A DNA stretch of 15,712 nt from DAMCAP01 sp964369265 (GCA_964369265.1 CAYJEV010000036.1:1-15712), one strand, 5' to 3'. Counted from the first letter of the stretch, positions 1-6,091 are shown. Translations and numbers: made by a program. The notes: a model not told the origin generated them from the letters alone.

Positions 1-53
1 GCGCCACCTTGCCAAGGTGGAGGTAGCGAGTTCGAGCCTCGTAACCCGCTCCA
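1..53 (+). tRNA. tRNA-Gly (anticodon GCC), 3' part, cut by left edge
   Basis: This is the 3' part of a tRNA; the 5' acceptor strand and D arm lie outside the window. The anticodon stem is CCACC (4-8) with GGTGG (16-20) around the loop TTGCCAA, so the anticodon at 11-13 is GCC, which reads glycine codons GGC and GGT. The T arm (26-30 with 38-42) closes a TTCGAGC loop with one G-T pair at its base. The acceptor 3' strand AACCCGC (43-49) is followed by discriminator T50 and an encoded CCA (51-53). All visible helices are regular, so I expect a functional gene. Confidence 0.93.
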
Positions 54-65
54 AAGTTTGACATT

Positions 66-93
66 TGTTGTACAGAAATGTGCAACATTTTTT
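66..93 (+). terminator. Rho-independent terminator after tRNA-Gly
   Basis: A 9-bp stem pairs 66-74 with 79-87, with one G-U pair and a GAAA loop, and six T follow at 88-93. It separates tRNA-Gly from the downstream tRNA-Cys, so the second tRNA would need read-through or its own promoter. I see no good promoter between 94 and 111. Confidence 0.8.
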
Positions 94-111
94 GTGTTTA
101 GTTTTATATAT

Positions 112-186
112 GACGCCATAGCCAAGTGTTAAGGCAAAGGTACGCAATACCTTCATCCCTGTGTTCGACTCCAGGTGGCGTCTCCA
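112..186 (+). tRNA. tRNA-Cys (anticodon GCA), structurally atypical
   Basis: The 75-nt unit folds as a tRNA. Acceptor GACGCCA (112-118) pairs fully with TGGCGTC (176-182), followed by discriminator T183, which is the cysteine identity base, and an encoded CCA. The D stem is GCC/GGC. The anticodon stem AAGGT/ACCTT (137-141/149-153) closes loop ACGCAAT with GCA at 144-146. Three departures from normal are visible. Position 33 is C instead of the near-universal T, and A32 can pair with T38, which would shrink the loop to five bases. The D loop has GT where G18-G19 is expected. The T stem needs an extra T (162) bulged out to pair. The gene is therefore either decaying, a second divergent copy, or a tRNA used outside normal translation. 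Cysteine identity is well supported; function is not. Confidence 0.75.
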
Positions 187-188
187 AA

Positions 189-220
189 AAATCCAATCAG
201 TTCGCTGGTTGGATTTTTTT
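189..220 (+). terminator. Rho-independent terminator after tRNA-Cys
   Basis: A 12-bp stem (189-200 with 205-216, one G-U pair) is capped by a stable TTCG tetraloop, and a T run spans 214-220. It ends tRNA transcription before the LytTR operon. Confidence 0.9.
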
Positions 221-262
221 ATACCACTTAAACATGAAATTTAACCAGTTAATCAAAACTCA

Positions 263-291
263 AAGACAAATAGATTTAAATATGCTATGAT
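263..291 (+). promoter_or_regulatory. Putative promoter of the LytTR-DUF3021 operon
   Basis: AAGACA (263-268), 17 bp, then TATGAT (286-291), placed 23 bases before the start codon. The -35 is weak (four of six), as is common for regulated promoters. CCAGTTAAT at 245-253, just upstream, resembles a LytTR-type half-site built around GTT, but I see no second properly spaced copy, so autoregulation is only a suggestion. Confidence 0.4.
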
Positions 292-314
292 AAAGCCAAA
301 GAGGAGGTGGAGCA

Positions 315-758
315 ATGAAGATAATATTAGAGGATACTAAGAATAGCGAAATAGAGATAGTAATAAAAGGCGATATACTAGACAGCAAGGTTCAGCATAT
401 TATTTCTCTTTTAAGCGAGAGCAGTGTTTCTTCGAAAATAATTTTATATGATGATTTGACAGAAGTTTTGATGGATATATCCGAAATTTCATATTTTGAA
501 GTAGTCGCTAGAAAAACTTTCGCTGTCGCTAATAATAAAAGATATGTTACGAGAAATAACCTTGCTGAGTTACTATCTTTGTTTGGGGGTTATGGCATTT
601 GCCAAATAGGAAAGAGTGTGATTGTTAATATAAATCATGTAAAAAGCTTGGAAGCTGAGTTTAGCGGAAATTACACAATTAGGTTAAAGAATGGCGAGAA
701 AATAATTGCTAGCCGATTTTATATGAAGAACTTTAGGAAAATGGTAATGGAGGGATAA
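315..758 (+). CDS. LytTR-family DNA-binding transcriptional regulator
   Basis: A 147-residue protein without a receiver domain. Residues about 1-40 are a short alpha/beta lead-in, and residues about 45-145 match a LytTR DNA-binding domain: YFEVVARKTFAV, then the pattern GICQIGKSVIVNINHVKSLE, and the closing NGEKIIASRFYMKNFRK segment. Small stand-alone LytTR proteins of this build usually sit next to a DUF3021 membrane protein, as here, and are thought to be controlled by that partner instead of by a histidine kinase. A strong ribosome site (GAGGAGGTGG, 301-310) fixes the ATG start. The next gene begins two bases after the stop, so the two are co-transcribed. The targets are unknown. The family assignment is from recognised sequence pattern; control by the neighbour is inference. 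Confidence 0.88.
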   Translation: MKIILEDTKNSEIEIVIKGDILDSKVQHIISLLSESSVSSKIILYDDLTEVLMDISEISYFEVVARKTFAVANNKRYVTRNNLAELLSLFGGYGICQIGKSVIVNINHVKSLEAEFSGNYTIRLKNGEKIIASRFYMKNFRKMVMEG

Positions 759-760
759 TT

Positions 761-1135
761 ATGACAAAACTATTTAATTATATGGTAACAGGTCTAGGGT
801 TTGGATTTACATGTACTATTATAGGGTTAGTATGGAATGTTGGTTTTAATGAGATAACAACGCAGTTGGTAGTTTGGTATGTTGCTTCTCTGCTTTATGG
901 TGTATCGGCGATGATTTATGAAATAGAGAGCATGAGCTTATTTAAACAAACAATAGTTCATTATATTATCTGCCTATCAATAACTTTAGTTGTTTTGTTT
1001 ATGCTTTATAGAGATTATATGTTTTCAGCTCTAATAATCTTTACAATAGCTTATATAGCAATTTACATTAAAATGTGGATGATAAACAGATATGATGCCT
1101 CTAAAATAAATGATGCATTAAATAAGAGAGTTTAA
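761..1135 (+). CDS. DUF3021 family four-helix membrane protein, partner of the LytTR regulator
   Basis: A 124-residue, strongly hydrophobic protein with four predicted membrane segments at about residues 6-25, 33-53, 65-83 and 87-108, and a basic C-terminal tail (NKRV). Size, topology and position directly after a small LytTR regulator fit the DUF3021 family. In such pairs the membrane protein is believed to hold back or sense a signal for the regulator, although the signal is generally unknown. The ribosome site GGAGGG (749-754) lies inside the end of the LytTR gene, which suggests coupled translation. No enzymatic motif is visible. Confidence 0.8.
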   Translation: MTKLFNYMVTGLGFGFTCTIIGLVWNVGFNEITTQLVVWYVASLLYGVSAMIYEIESMSLFKQTIVHYIICLSITLVVLFMLYRDYMFSALIIFTIAYIAIYIKMWMINRYDASKINDALNKRV

Positions 1136-1139
1136 ATAG

Positions 1140-1176
1140 AAGAGTTGGCGATTTTAAGTTAGGATTGCCAACTCTT
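1140..1176 (+). terminator. Hairpin ending the LytTR-DUF3021 operon, overlapping the yebC promoter
   Basis: A perfect 10-bp stem (AAGAGTTGGC at 1140-1149 with its complement at 1167-1176) encloses a 17-base loop. The tail (AATTATTG) is poor in T, so termination may be partial. The right arm contains most of the yebC -35 box. Confidence 0.55.
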
Positions 1177-1193
1177 AATTATTGTGATATACT
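1165..1193 (+). promoter_or_regulatory. yebC promoter, extended -10
   Basis: TTGCCA (1165-1170), a 17-bp spacer, then TATACT (1188-1193) preceded by TG at 1185-1186. Each box matches consensus at five of six positions. Transcription would start near 1200, which rules out a yebC start further upstream at 1165. Confidence 0.7.
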
Positions 1194-1227
1194 GTTTTTT
1201 ATAATAAAGAAAGGTGAGATATGGTTT

Positions 1228-1953
1228 ATGTCTGGACATTCAAAATGGAGTACAATTAAAAGGAAAAAAGGCGCTACTGACGCTAAGAGAGCCAAGATAT
1301 TTACTAAAATTGGCAGAGAAATAGCTGTTGCAGTTAAAGAGAGCGGAGGAGATCCGACAGTTAACGGCAAGCTTCGTGATTGTATTGCAAAGGCAAAGCA
1401 GAATAATGTGCCAAACGATAATATAGATAGAGTAATTAAAAAGGCTTTGGGTGATGGTGATAAAAATAGCTATGAAGAGATGTACTATGAAGGGTATGGG
1501 CCTTGTGGTGTTGCTGTCATGGTGTCGACTTTAACCGACAATAAAAATCGTACTGCTGGAGATTTAAGGCATTATTTTGATAAGTATGGCGGAAATTTAG
1601 GGCAGACTGGAAGCGTTTCTTTTATGTTCAACAAAAAGGGGATTATTATCATTGAAAATGTTGGTATTAGTGAAGAGAAAATGTTTGAGGATGCTATAAT
1701 TGATGGTGTTGACGAGATTGACTATAACGAGGAAGCTATAGCGATATTAACAGAGCCAACTAGCCTTGCTAGCGTTAGAGATGAGCTAACGAAAATGGGT
1801 TATAAAATAGAAAGCGCAGAGTTTAGCTATATCCCAACCACATATTCTGACATTACAGATGATGAGTTAGTAGCAAAATTTAATAAGCTTCTTGAGATGC
1901 TTGAGGATAATGATGATGTTCAAGAGGTGTGGCATAACTATAATATGCCTTAA
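1228..1953 (+). CDS. yebC: YebC/PmpR family translation factor
   Basis: A 241-residue protein of normal family length. It begins with the hallmark MSGHSKW and continues with KRKKGATDAKRAKIFTK, then GGNLGQTGSVSFMF in the middle and an acidic C-terminal domain (EMLEDNDDVQEVWHN), all typical of YebC. The family was long listed as transcriptional regulators; more recent work links members to the ribosome and to relief of stalling at proline-rich stretches. The reading frame is open back to an ATG at 1165, but that codon lies inside the promoter, whereas ATG 1228 has AAGGTGAG at 1211-1218 and gives the conserved N-terminus. The gene is monocistronic, with its own promoter and a strong terminator. 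Confidence 0.95.
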   Translation: MSGHSKWSTIKRKKGATDAKRAKIFTKIGREIAVAVKESGGDPTVNGKLRDCIAKAKQNNVPNDNIDRVIKKALGDGDKNSYEEMYYEGYGPCGVAVMVSTLTDNKNRTAGDLRHYFDKYGGNLGQTGSVSFMFNKKGIIIIENVGISEEKMFEDAIIDGVDEIDYNEEAIAILTEPTSLASVRDELTKMGYKIESAEFSYIPTTYSDITDDELVAKFNKLLEMLEDNDDVQEVWHNYNMP

Positions 1954-1971
1954 TATCTCTTTATAAAGAGA

Positions 1972-2007
1972 AGTCGATGTGAACTGAAACTCACATCGAC
2001 TATTTTT
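1972..2007 (+). terminator. Rho-independent terminator after yebC, possibly bidirectional
   Basis: A perfect 11-bp stem (1972-1982 with 1991-2001) with an 8-base loop is followed by ATTTTT. It lies between two convergent genes. The minus strand also shows a short T-rich run after the stem, so it may serve both. A weaker imperfect hairpin at 2018-2041 lies nearer the minus-strand stop but lacks a T tract. Confidence 0.85.
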
Positions 2008-2065
2008 ATTAGCTCATAGTGCAAAAGTATCGTTTTACACTTTCGCTGATAAACTTTCATTAAAC

Positions 2066-2995
2066 TTAAGCCTTTGCGCCAGTGCCTGGGTTTGGCTTAG
2101 TAGAATCTGTGTTTGTGTTGTTGTCTGTGTCGTCTTCTGGTGGGTTGTAGTCGTCAATCTCAAGCTCTCTATCAGAGATAACATAGCTGCCTAGTGTACG
2201 AGTATTGAACTTGAATGCTTCCTCATACTCATCATACTCTGCATCAATTGGTTGTAAATTGCCACCACCACTAATTGAGTAAAGAGCAGAGCCTTCGTCA
2301 GCATAGATAGTCATTTCACCAATTCTATTGAATGAAACATTGTTAAAGCCGATAAAGTCAAGGTTAGCTGTTGGATAATCATCGGCAATACCTGTGTCAT
2401 ATCTTGTTGTTACTCTCATTAGAAGATCATCTTGATCGACTGTATCAACGATGAAATAGCCATCATTGAAGCTTAACATATCTTCCTCATCTTCGTTAAA
2501 CTCATGGATTTGATACTCATCAATAATCTCATTAGCATCATCTGCGATTGGATAACCTAATGTGAAATCGACATCAAACTCAACATCAGTTTCGCCTGAT
2601 TTTCTTAGTGTAATTTCACCAGATACATCAGTTTCGTCTGTTGTTACATCGTCTTTTGTATCAAGGGATAGATAATAATAGTAAGTGTCATCAGCTGCTG
2701 CTTTCTTCTTGACTATTTCTGCTCGACCCATCGCTGATCCGTTCATATCCCAAGAAGTCTTAACAGACATGCTCTTAACCTCATCATACTCTGTTATTGG
2801 AGCATCTAAATCGCTTAAAAGCTCAAAATAGATTGTTTCACCATAAGGAATAGTTGGCTCTGTAAATTCTTCAATTCTGTTATCGTCATTTTCATAATAT
2901 AAAGTTGGATCAACACTTGCAACAATAGCTGAAGACATTGCTGTCAGTGAACTCATCAGTGCAATAGCCATGGCTGCTGAAATTGTTTTCTTCAT
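2066..2995 (-). CDS. Secreted acidic protein of unknown function
   Basis: I do not recognise a family in this 309-residue protein. Residues 1 to about 26 form a signal peptide: MKK, a hydrophobic Ala/Met-rich core and a probable cleavage site near residues 23-26. The mature part is very acidic, rich in Asp/Glu/Tyr, and looks beta-rich, with segments such as SGEITLRKSGETDVEFDVDFTLGYPI and GEMTIYADEGSALYSISGGG. The last 30 residues or so are a low-complexity Asn/Asp/Thr/Pro linker ending in KPNPGTGAKA. NPGTG resembles sortase-type motifs seen in clostridial surface proteins, but no hydrophobic segment or basic tail follows, so it is probably released or held by another partner. The ribosome site GGAGGT (complement of 3001-3006) and ATG fix the start. 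The gene is alone on its strand. Confidence 0.8.
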   Translation of the reverse strand: MKKTISAAMAIALMSSLTAMSSAIVASVDPTLYYENDDNRIEEFTEPTIPYGETIYFELLSDLDAPITEYDEVKSMSVKTSWDMNGSAMGRAEIVKKKAAADDTYYYYLSLDTKDDVTTDETDVSGEITLRKSGETDVEFDVDFTLGYPIADDANEIIDEYQIHEFNEDEEDMLSFNDGYFIVDTVDQDDLLMRVTTRYDTGIADDYPTANLDFIGFNNVSFNRIGEMTIYADEGSALYSISGGGNLQPIDAEYDEYEEAFKFNTRTLGSYVISDRELEIDDYNPPEDDTDNNTNTDSTKPNPGTGAKA

Positions 2996-3038
2996 AACAT
3001 ACCTCCATTAATTTGTTGAGCTGTCTTGCTCTTTTGCT

Positions 3039-3044
3039 ATTATA
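3039..3044 (-). promoter_or_regulatory. Candidate -10 box of the secreted-protein gene
   Basis: On the minus strand this reads TATAAT, 44 bases before the start codon. The hexamer 17 bp further upstream (TGAAGT on the minus strand) is a poor -35, so an activator or another sigma factor may be involved, or the match is chance in AT-rich DNA. Confidence 0.4.
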
Positions 3045-3169
3045 TCCTTTAAACTTAAAATACTTCATGGAAAAATTTTCTTTTGTTATTAAAATGTAAC
3101 TATAAAGGGTATTTAACAAAAGCTTTTATTTTAATACACAAGATATTAAATATATTGGAAATTCTAACT

Positions 3170-3297
3170 AAAGGATTGTCAAGAGAAAGTTACAAAGTGA
3201 ATATCTTCAATTTTAATGATGAATAATTTCAAATAATGCTTGAAATTACTAATAATAAGCAGTTTTTCTTTGATTATCATACATAATGACAATCTTT
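3170..3297. repeat. Nested palindromic segment in the spacer between two divergent genes
   Basis: An outer inverted pair, AAAGGATTGTCA (3170-3181) and TGACAATCTTT (3287-3297), matches with one extra base. A perfect 9-bp inner pair, TAATTTCAA/TTGAAATTA (3224-3232/3240-3248), is almost concentric with it. The DNA between the arms pairs poorly. It could be the remnant of a small palindromic element or chance symmetry in AT-rich DNA. The rest of 3007-3317 shows no gene that I can support. Confidence 0.35.
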
Positions 3298-3317
3298 GGA
3301 ATTAAAATTTGTTACTA

Positions 3318-3346
3318 TTGACAAATAGATTATTTGCGTGTAGAAT
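3318..3346 (+). promoter_or_regulatory. rnj promoter
   Basis: A consensus TTGACA (3318-3323), an exact 17-bp spacer and TAGAAT (3341-3346). The predicted transcript starts near 3353, which leaves a leader of about 270 nt before the TTG start of rnj. Confidence 0.75.
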
Positions 3347-3352
3347 GATTAT

Positions 3353-3621
3353 ATAGTTAGTTTTATGATTATTATATGAATATAAAAGAAGATTATTTAA
3401 TTTAATAGATAATATTGAAGTGATATAGTGTCGCTAAGGCAACGCTTTGACCTTTTTCGGTCTGCTTTTTAATTTCGTAAATGACTATATAAATAAAAAG
3501 CGTATTATCGCTTGATAAAGTGAATTTTAATTTGATTTAATGACTTTGTTTGGAACGACAGCAAACAAGGCATAAGATAAATATAAGCAGAGATACATAT
3601 TTTAAAATGGAGGAAAAAAGT
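3353..3621 (+). other. Long structured 5' leader of rnj
   Basis: This is the transcribed region between the predicted start site and the rnj start codon. It contains a segment related to the intergenic element after gdpP (3417-3470), a short GACC/GGTC hairpin followed by a T run (3449-3470), and AAGCG/CGCTT at 3498-3514. No riboswitch class that I recognise is visible and no convincing leader peptide is seen. A long leader on an RNase gene could allow feedback on its own mRNA; this is inference. Confidence 0.5.
3417..3470 (+). repeat. Diverged copy of the hairpin element found after gdpP
   Basis: GAAGTGATATAGTGTCGCT (3417-3435) lines up with GAAGAGTGATAGTGTCGCT (10808-10826), sharing 11 identical bases at its right end. 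In both places a small GTC-type hairpin followed by a T-rich run comes next. The first hairpin of the other copy is lost here. Confidence 0.4.
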
Positions 3622-5517
3622 TTGGAAAAAACAAATAATCAAACAACCCAAACCGAGCAGACGAAAACAGCTCGGCAGGGTCGTTATACACAAAAAAGAA
3701 AAAAGCCAGCAAATGTTAGTGCTGCACCGCAAAGAAAACATACTGCAAGGGCGGCAAATAAGGCTAATAACAGCTCAGATGTAGTGGCTGAAAACAAGGC
3801 AGAGGCAGTGCCAAAGCAAAGAAAGCGCCGCCAACCTAGAAAAGAAGGTTCTGGCAAAAAGCCGCTGAAAATTATTCCGCTTGGAGGACTCGGCGAAATC
3901 GGAAAGAACATGACAGTGTTCGAGTATGGCGAGGATATAGTTATTGTTGACTGCGGAATCGCCTTTCCTGATGATGATATGCCTGGAATAGATGTTGTTC
4001 TGCCTGATTTTACCTATGTTGTTAAAAACAAAGATAAAGTTCGAGGAATGGTTATAACGCATGGTCATGAGGATCATATTGGTGGTATAGCATATTTAAT
4101 GAAGGAGCTTCAAATTCCTGTTTATGGCACAAGGCTTACTTTGGGCTTAATTGAGGGCAAATTTAAGGAGCATAACATAAACCCATCTAGCATTTTGAAG
4201 GTTGTTTCTTATGGTGATGTTGTTAAGCTTGGCGGAATGTCTGTTGAGTTTTTCAATGTTAATCACTCAATACCTGATGCAAGCGGACTTATTATAAACA
4301 CACCAGTTGGTTCTGTTGTGCATACAGGTGACTTTAAAATTGACTACACACCAATAAATGGCGAGATGATGAACCTAGCAAGGCTAGGCGAGCTTGGTCG
4401 CAAGGGTGTGCTTGCTTTAATGAGCGATTCAACAAATGCTGAAAGATCTGGCAGCACACCGAGCGAAAGGTGTGTTGGAGATTCTTTTGATAAGCTATTC
4501 CAAAAGGCTGGCGACAAAAGAATTGTAATAGCTTCCTTCTCTTCAAATGTGCATAGAATACAACAGGTTATAAATGTTGCTCATAAATACGGCAGGAAGG
4601 TTGCTGTGTCTGGGCGAAGCATGGAGAATGTTGTGGGCAAGTCTTCAGCACTTGGCTATCTCGACATTCCAGCTGGCACTTTGGTTGAGGTTGATGCAAT
4701 GCGACATCATCTTGATGAAAATCTTGTTATTATAACAACAGGAAGCCAAGGCGAGCCAATGAGCGCCCTTACTAGAATGGCAAGGGGCGAGCATAGAAAA
4801 ATTCAAGTTACAGGAAATGATTTTATTATAATTTCTGCAACACCAATTCCAGGCAATGAAAAGCTGGTTGGTAAGCTAATAAATGAGCTAATGAAGATGG
4901 GTGCAGATGTTGTTTATGAAAATGCACTTGGGATACATGTTTCTGGTCATGGTTGTCGTGATGACCTAAAGCTTGTATACTCTTTGGTTAAACCTAAATT
5001 TTATATTCCTGTTCATGGTGAGTTTAAGCATCTTATGAAAAATGCTGAGCTTGCTTTAGAGATGGGAATGCCTGAGGAGAATATTCTTGTTGCTGAGATA
5101 GGCAATGTTATTGAAGTTTCAAATAAGGTGCGCATAACTGGAACAGTGCCTTGCGGAGCTGTGATGGTTGATGGGCTTGGTGTTGGCGATGTTGGAAGCA
5201 TAGTGCTTCGAGATAGAAAAATGCTATCAGAAGATGGTTTAGTGGTTGCTGTTGTTGTCCTTAACAAAAAAGGCGAGCTACTAACAGGACCTGACATTGT
5301 ATCAAGAGGCTTTGTGTATGTTAGAGAAGCAGACGATTTAATAAGAGATATTAAAGAGGTTTGCGTTAATGCAATTGCTGGTTCAAAGTCTGGTAAAGAC
5401 AATGAGTGGAGCAATATCAAGAACATGCTAAGAGAGCAGATAGGCTCTTTCCTATACCAAAAAACAAAGCGTCGCCCTGTTATACTTCCTATAGTTGAGG
5501 TTGTTGATGTTCAGTAA
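3622..5517 (+). CDS. rnj: Ribonuclease J with basic N-terminal extension
   Basis: RNase J is a metallo-beta-lactamase/beta-CASP nuclease with endonuclease and 5'-3' exonuclease activity, central to mRNA turnover and rRNA processing in Bacillota. The core starts near residue 82 (LKIIPLGGLGEIGKN). The zinc motif HGHEDH is at about 147-152, followed by HTGDFKID, SDSTNAERSG, GSQGEPMSAL and the C-terminal HVSGHG and PVHGEFKHL motifs, so the active site is complete. The frame is open back to a TTG at 3550, and an ATG occurs at 3607, but neither has a ribosome site. The GGAGG at 3609-3613 lies 8 bases before TTG 3622, so I choose that start, giving 631 residues. The first 80 residues or so are Lys/Arg/Gln/Ala-rich and probably disordered, an extension that resembles those on actinobacterial RNase J and may bind RNA. 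Confidence 0.95.
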   Translation: MEKTNNQTTQTEQTKTARQGRYTQKRKKPANVSAAPQRKHTARAANKANNSSDVVAENKAEAVPKQRKRRQPRKEGSGKKPLKIIPLGGLGEIGKNMTVFEYGEDIVIVDCGIAFPDDDMPGIDVVLPDFTYVVKNKDKVRGMVITHGHEDHIGGIAYLMKELQIPVYGTRLTLGLIEGKFKEHNINPSSILKVVSYGDVVKLGGMSVEFFNVNHSIPDASGLIINTPVGSVVHTGDFKIDYTPINGEMMNLARLGELGRKGVLALMSDSTNAERSGSTPSERCVGDSFDKLFQKAGDKRIVIASFSSNVHRIQQVINVAHKYGRKVAVSGRSMENVVGKSSALGYLDIPAGTLVEVDAMRHHLDENLVIITTGSQGEPMSALTRMARGEHRKIQVTGNDFIIISATPIPGNEKLVGKLINELMKMGADVVYENALGIHVSGHGCRDDLKLVYSLVKPKFYIPVHGEFKHLMKNAELALEMGMPEENILVAEIGNVIEVSNKVRITGTVPCGAVMVDGLGVGDVGSIVLRDRKMLSEDGLVVAVVVLNKKGELLTGPDIVSRGFVYVREADDLIRDIKEVCVNAIAGSKSGKDNEWSNIKNMLREQIGSFLYQKTKRRPVILPIVEVVDVQ

Positions 5518-5540
5518 TGAATAGCAAAAATGAATAGCGA

Positions 5541-5556
5541 TAGAGCTTTTGCTCTA
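5541..5556 (+). repeat. Small hairpin with TGAATAGC repeats after rnj
   Basis: TGAATAGC occurs twice (5518-5525 and 5531-5538), followed by a 6-bp hairpin TAGAGC-TTTT-GCTCTA. TGAATAG also occurs twice after gdpP (10786-10792, 10800-10806), again followed by a small hairpin, so this may be a shortened relative of that element. Confidence 0.35.
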
Positions 5557-5567
5557 ACAAGAATTAA

Positions 5568-5600
5568 CGGATAGTGTTTTTTAGCACTATCCGCATTTTT
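5568..5600 (+). terminator. Rho-independent terminator after rnj (copy 1 of a duplicated hairpin)
   Basis: A 9-bp stem CGGATAGTG/CACTATCCG (5568-5576 with 5585-5593), loop TTTTTTAG and T run 5596-5600. Its core (5567-5591) is identical over 25 bases to the terminator after the ABC operon (7596-7620). Confidence 0.9.
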
Positions 5601-5632
5601 ATAACTAAATACAGAAATTTTGAGCTAGGTTG

Positions 5633-5662
5633 TTGACAAGGTGTACTTAAATAGTATATAAT
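5633..5662 (+). promoter_or_regulatory. Promoter of the GntR/ABC operon
   Basis: Perfect TTGACA (5633-5638) and TATAAT (5657-5662) separated by 18 bp. Such a strong promoter suggests control mainly by repression, which fits the palindrome overlapping its downstream end. Confidence 0.82.
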
Positions 5663-5683
5663 GTACTTATTCAATAAGTACAT
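5661..5683. promoter_or_regulatory. Palindromic operator, probably for the GntR/YtrA-type repressor
   Basis: Perfect 10-bp arms (ATGTACTTAT and its complement) around the centre TCA. It covers the end of the -10 box and the predicted transcription start. A further half-site GTACTTA occurs at 5643-5649 between the promoter boxes. Size, symmetry and position fit a dimeric GntR-family autorepressor; the match to this regulator is inference from adjacency. Confidence 0.68.
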
Positions 5684-5713
5684 ATAAGCTTTATAGAAGT
5701 AAGGGGGTATTGT

Positions 5714-6088
5714 GTGGAGATTATTATTAGCAGTAACACTAGCAAGCCAATATATGAACAGATAACATCACAAATGAAAGCGATGATTATGAGCGGAGAA
5801 CTTAAAACTGGTGATCCCATTCCGTCTATGCGCTCTCTTGCTAAAACAATTCATGTAAGTGTGATAACTGTTCAAAAGGCATATGAAGATTTAGCGAGAG
5901 ATGGCTTTATTGAAACTACTATTGGAAGAGGTAGTTTTGTAGCTGCTCAAAATAAAGATTTTATTCAAGAGGAGCAGCAGAAACGAGTAGAGGAATACTT
6001 GATGTTGGCGGCTGATATTGCACGCACAAACGGTATTAAACTTGATAAAATAACAGAGTTACTTAAAATATTCTACGAGGAGGGTTAG
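5714..6088 (+). CDS. GntR family transcriptional regulator, YtrA subfamily
   Basis: A 124-residue regulator with an N-terminal winged helix-turn-helix (about residues 10-78: PIYEQITSQMKAMIMSGELKTGDPIPSMRSLA, then VSVITVQKAYEDLARDGFIETTIGRGSFVA) and only a short helical C-terminal part of about 45 residues. That short tail is the mark of the YtrA subfamily, which usually represses its own operon of ABC transporter genes. The start is GTG 5714 behind AAGGGGGT (5701-5708); an overlapping GTG at 5712 is out of frame. The gene is first in a three-gene operon with three bases to the ATPase gene. Inducers in this group are often cell-envelope antibiotics, but nothing here identifies the signal. Confidence 0.92.
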   Translation: MEIIISSNTSKPIYEQITSQMKAMIMSGELKTGDPIPSMRSLAKTIHVSVITVQKAYEDLARDGFIETTIGRGSFVAAQNKDFIQEEQQKRVEEYLMLAADIARTNGIKLDKITELLKIFYEEG

Positions 6089-6091
6089 TGG

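Noticed and set aside
1165..1227. Upstream extension of yebC from ATG 1165
   Set aside because: It begins inside the predicted -35 box and terminator stem, has no ribosome site, and the conserved family start MSGHSKW is at 1228.
2018..2041. Hairpin as terminator for the secreted-protein gene
   Set aside because: The stem is interrupted by a C-A mismatch and no T run follows on the minus strand; the hairpin at 1972-2001 is a better candidate.
2910..3119. Minus-strand frame overlapping the start of the secreted protein gene
   Set aside because: It covers the promoter and ribosome site of the real gene and has no recognisable protein features.
3353..3621. Known riboswitch or T-box in the rnj leader
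   Set aside because: No conserved T-box, SAM, purine or other class motif could be recognised by eye.
3505..4077. Minus-strand frames opposite the 5' part of rnj
   Set aside because: Cys/Phe/Leu-rich translations are reverse shadows of the Lys-rich rnj extension; no ribosome sites or family motifs.
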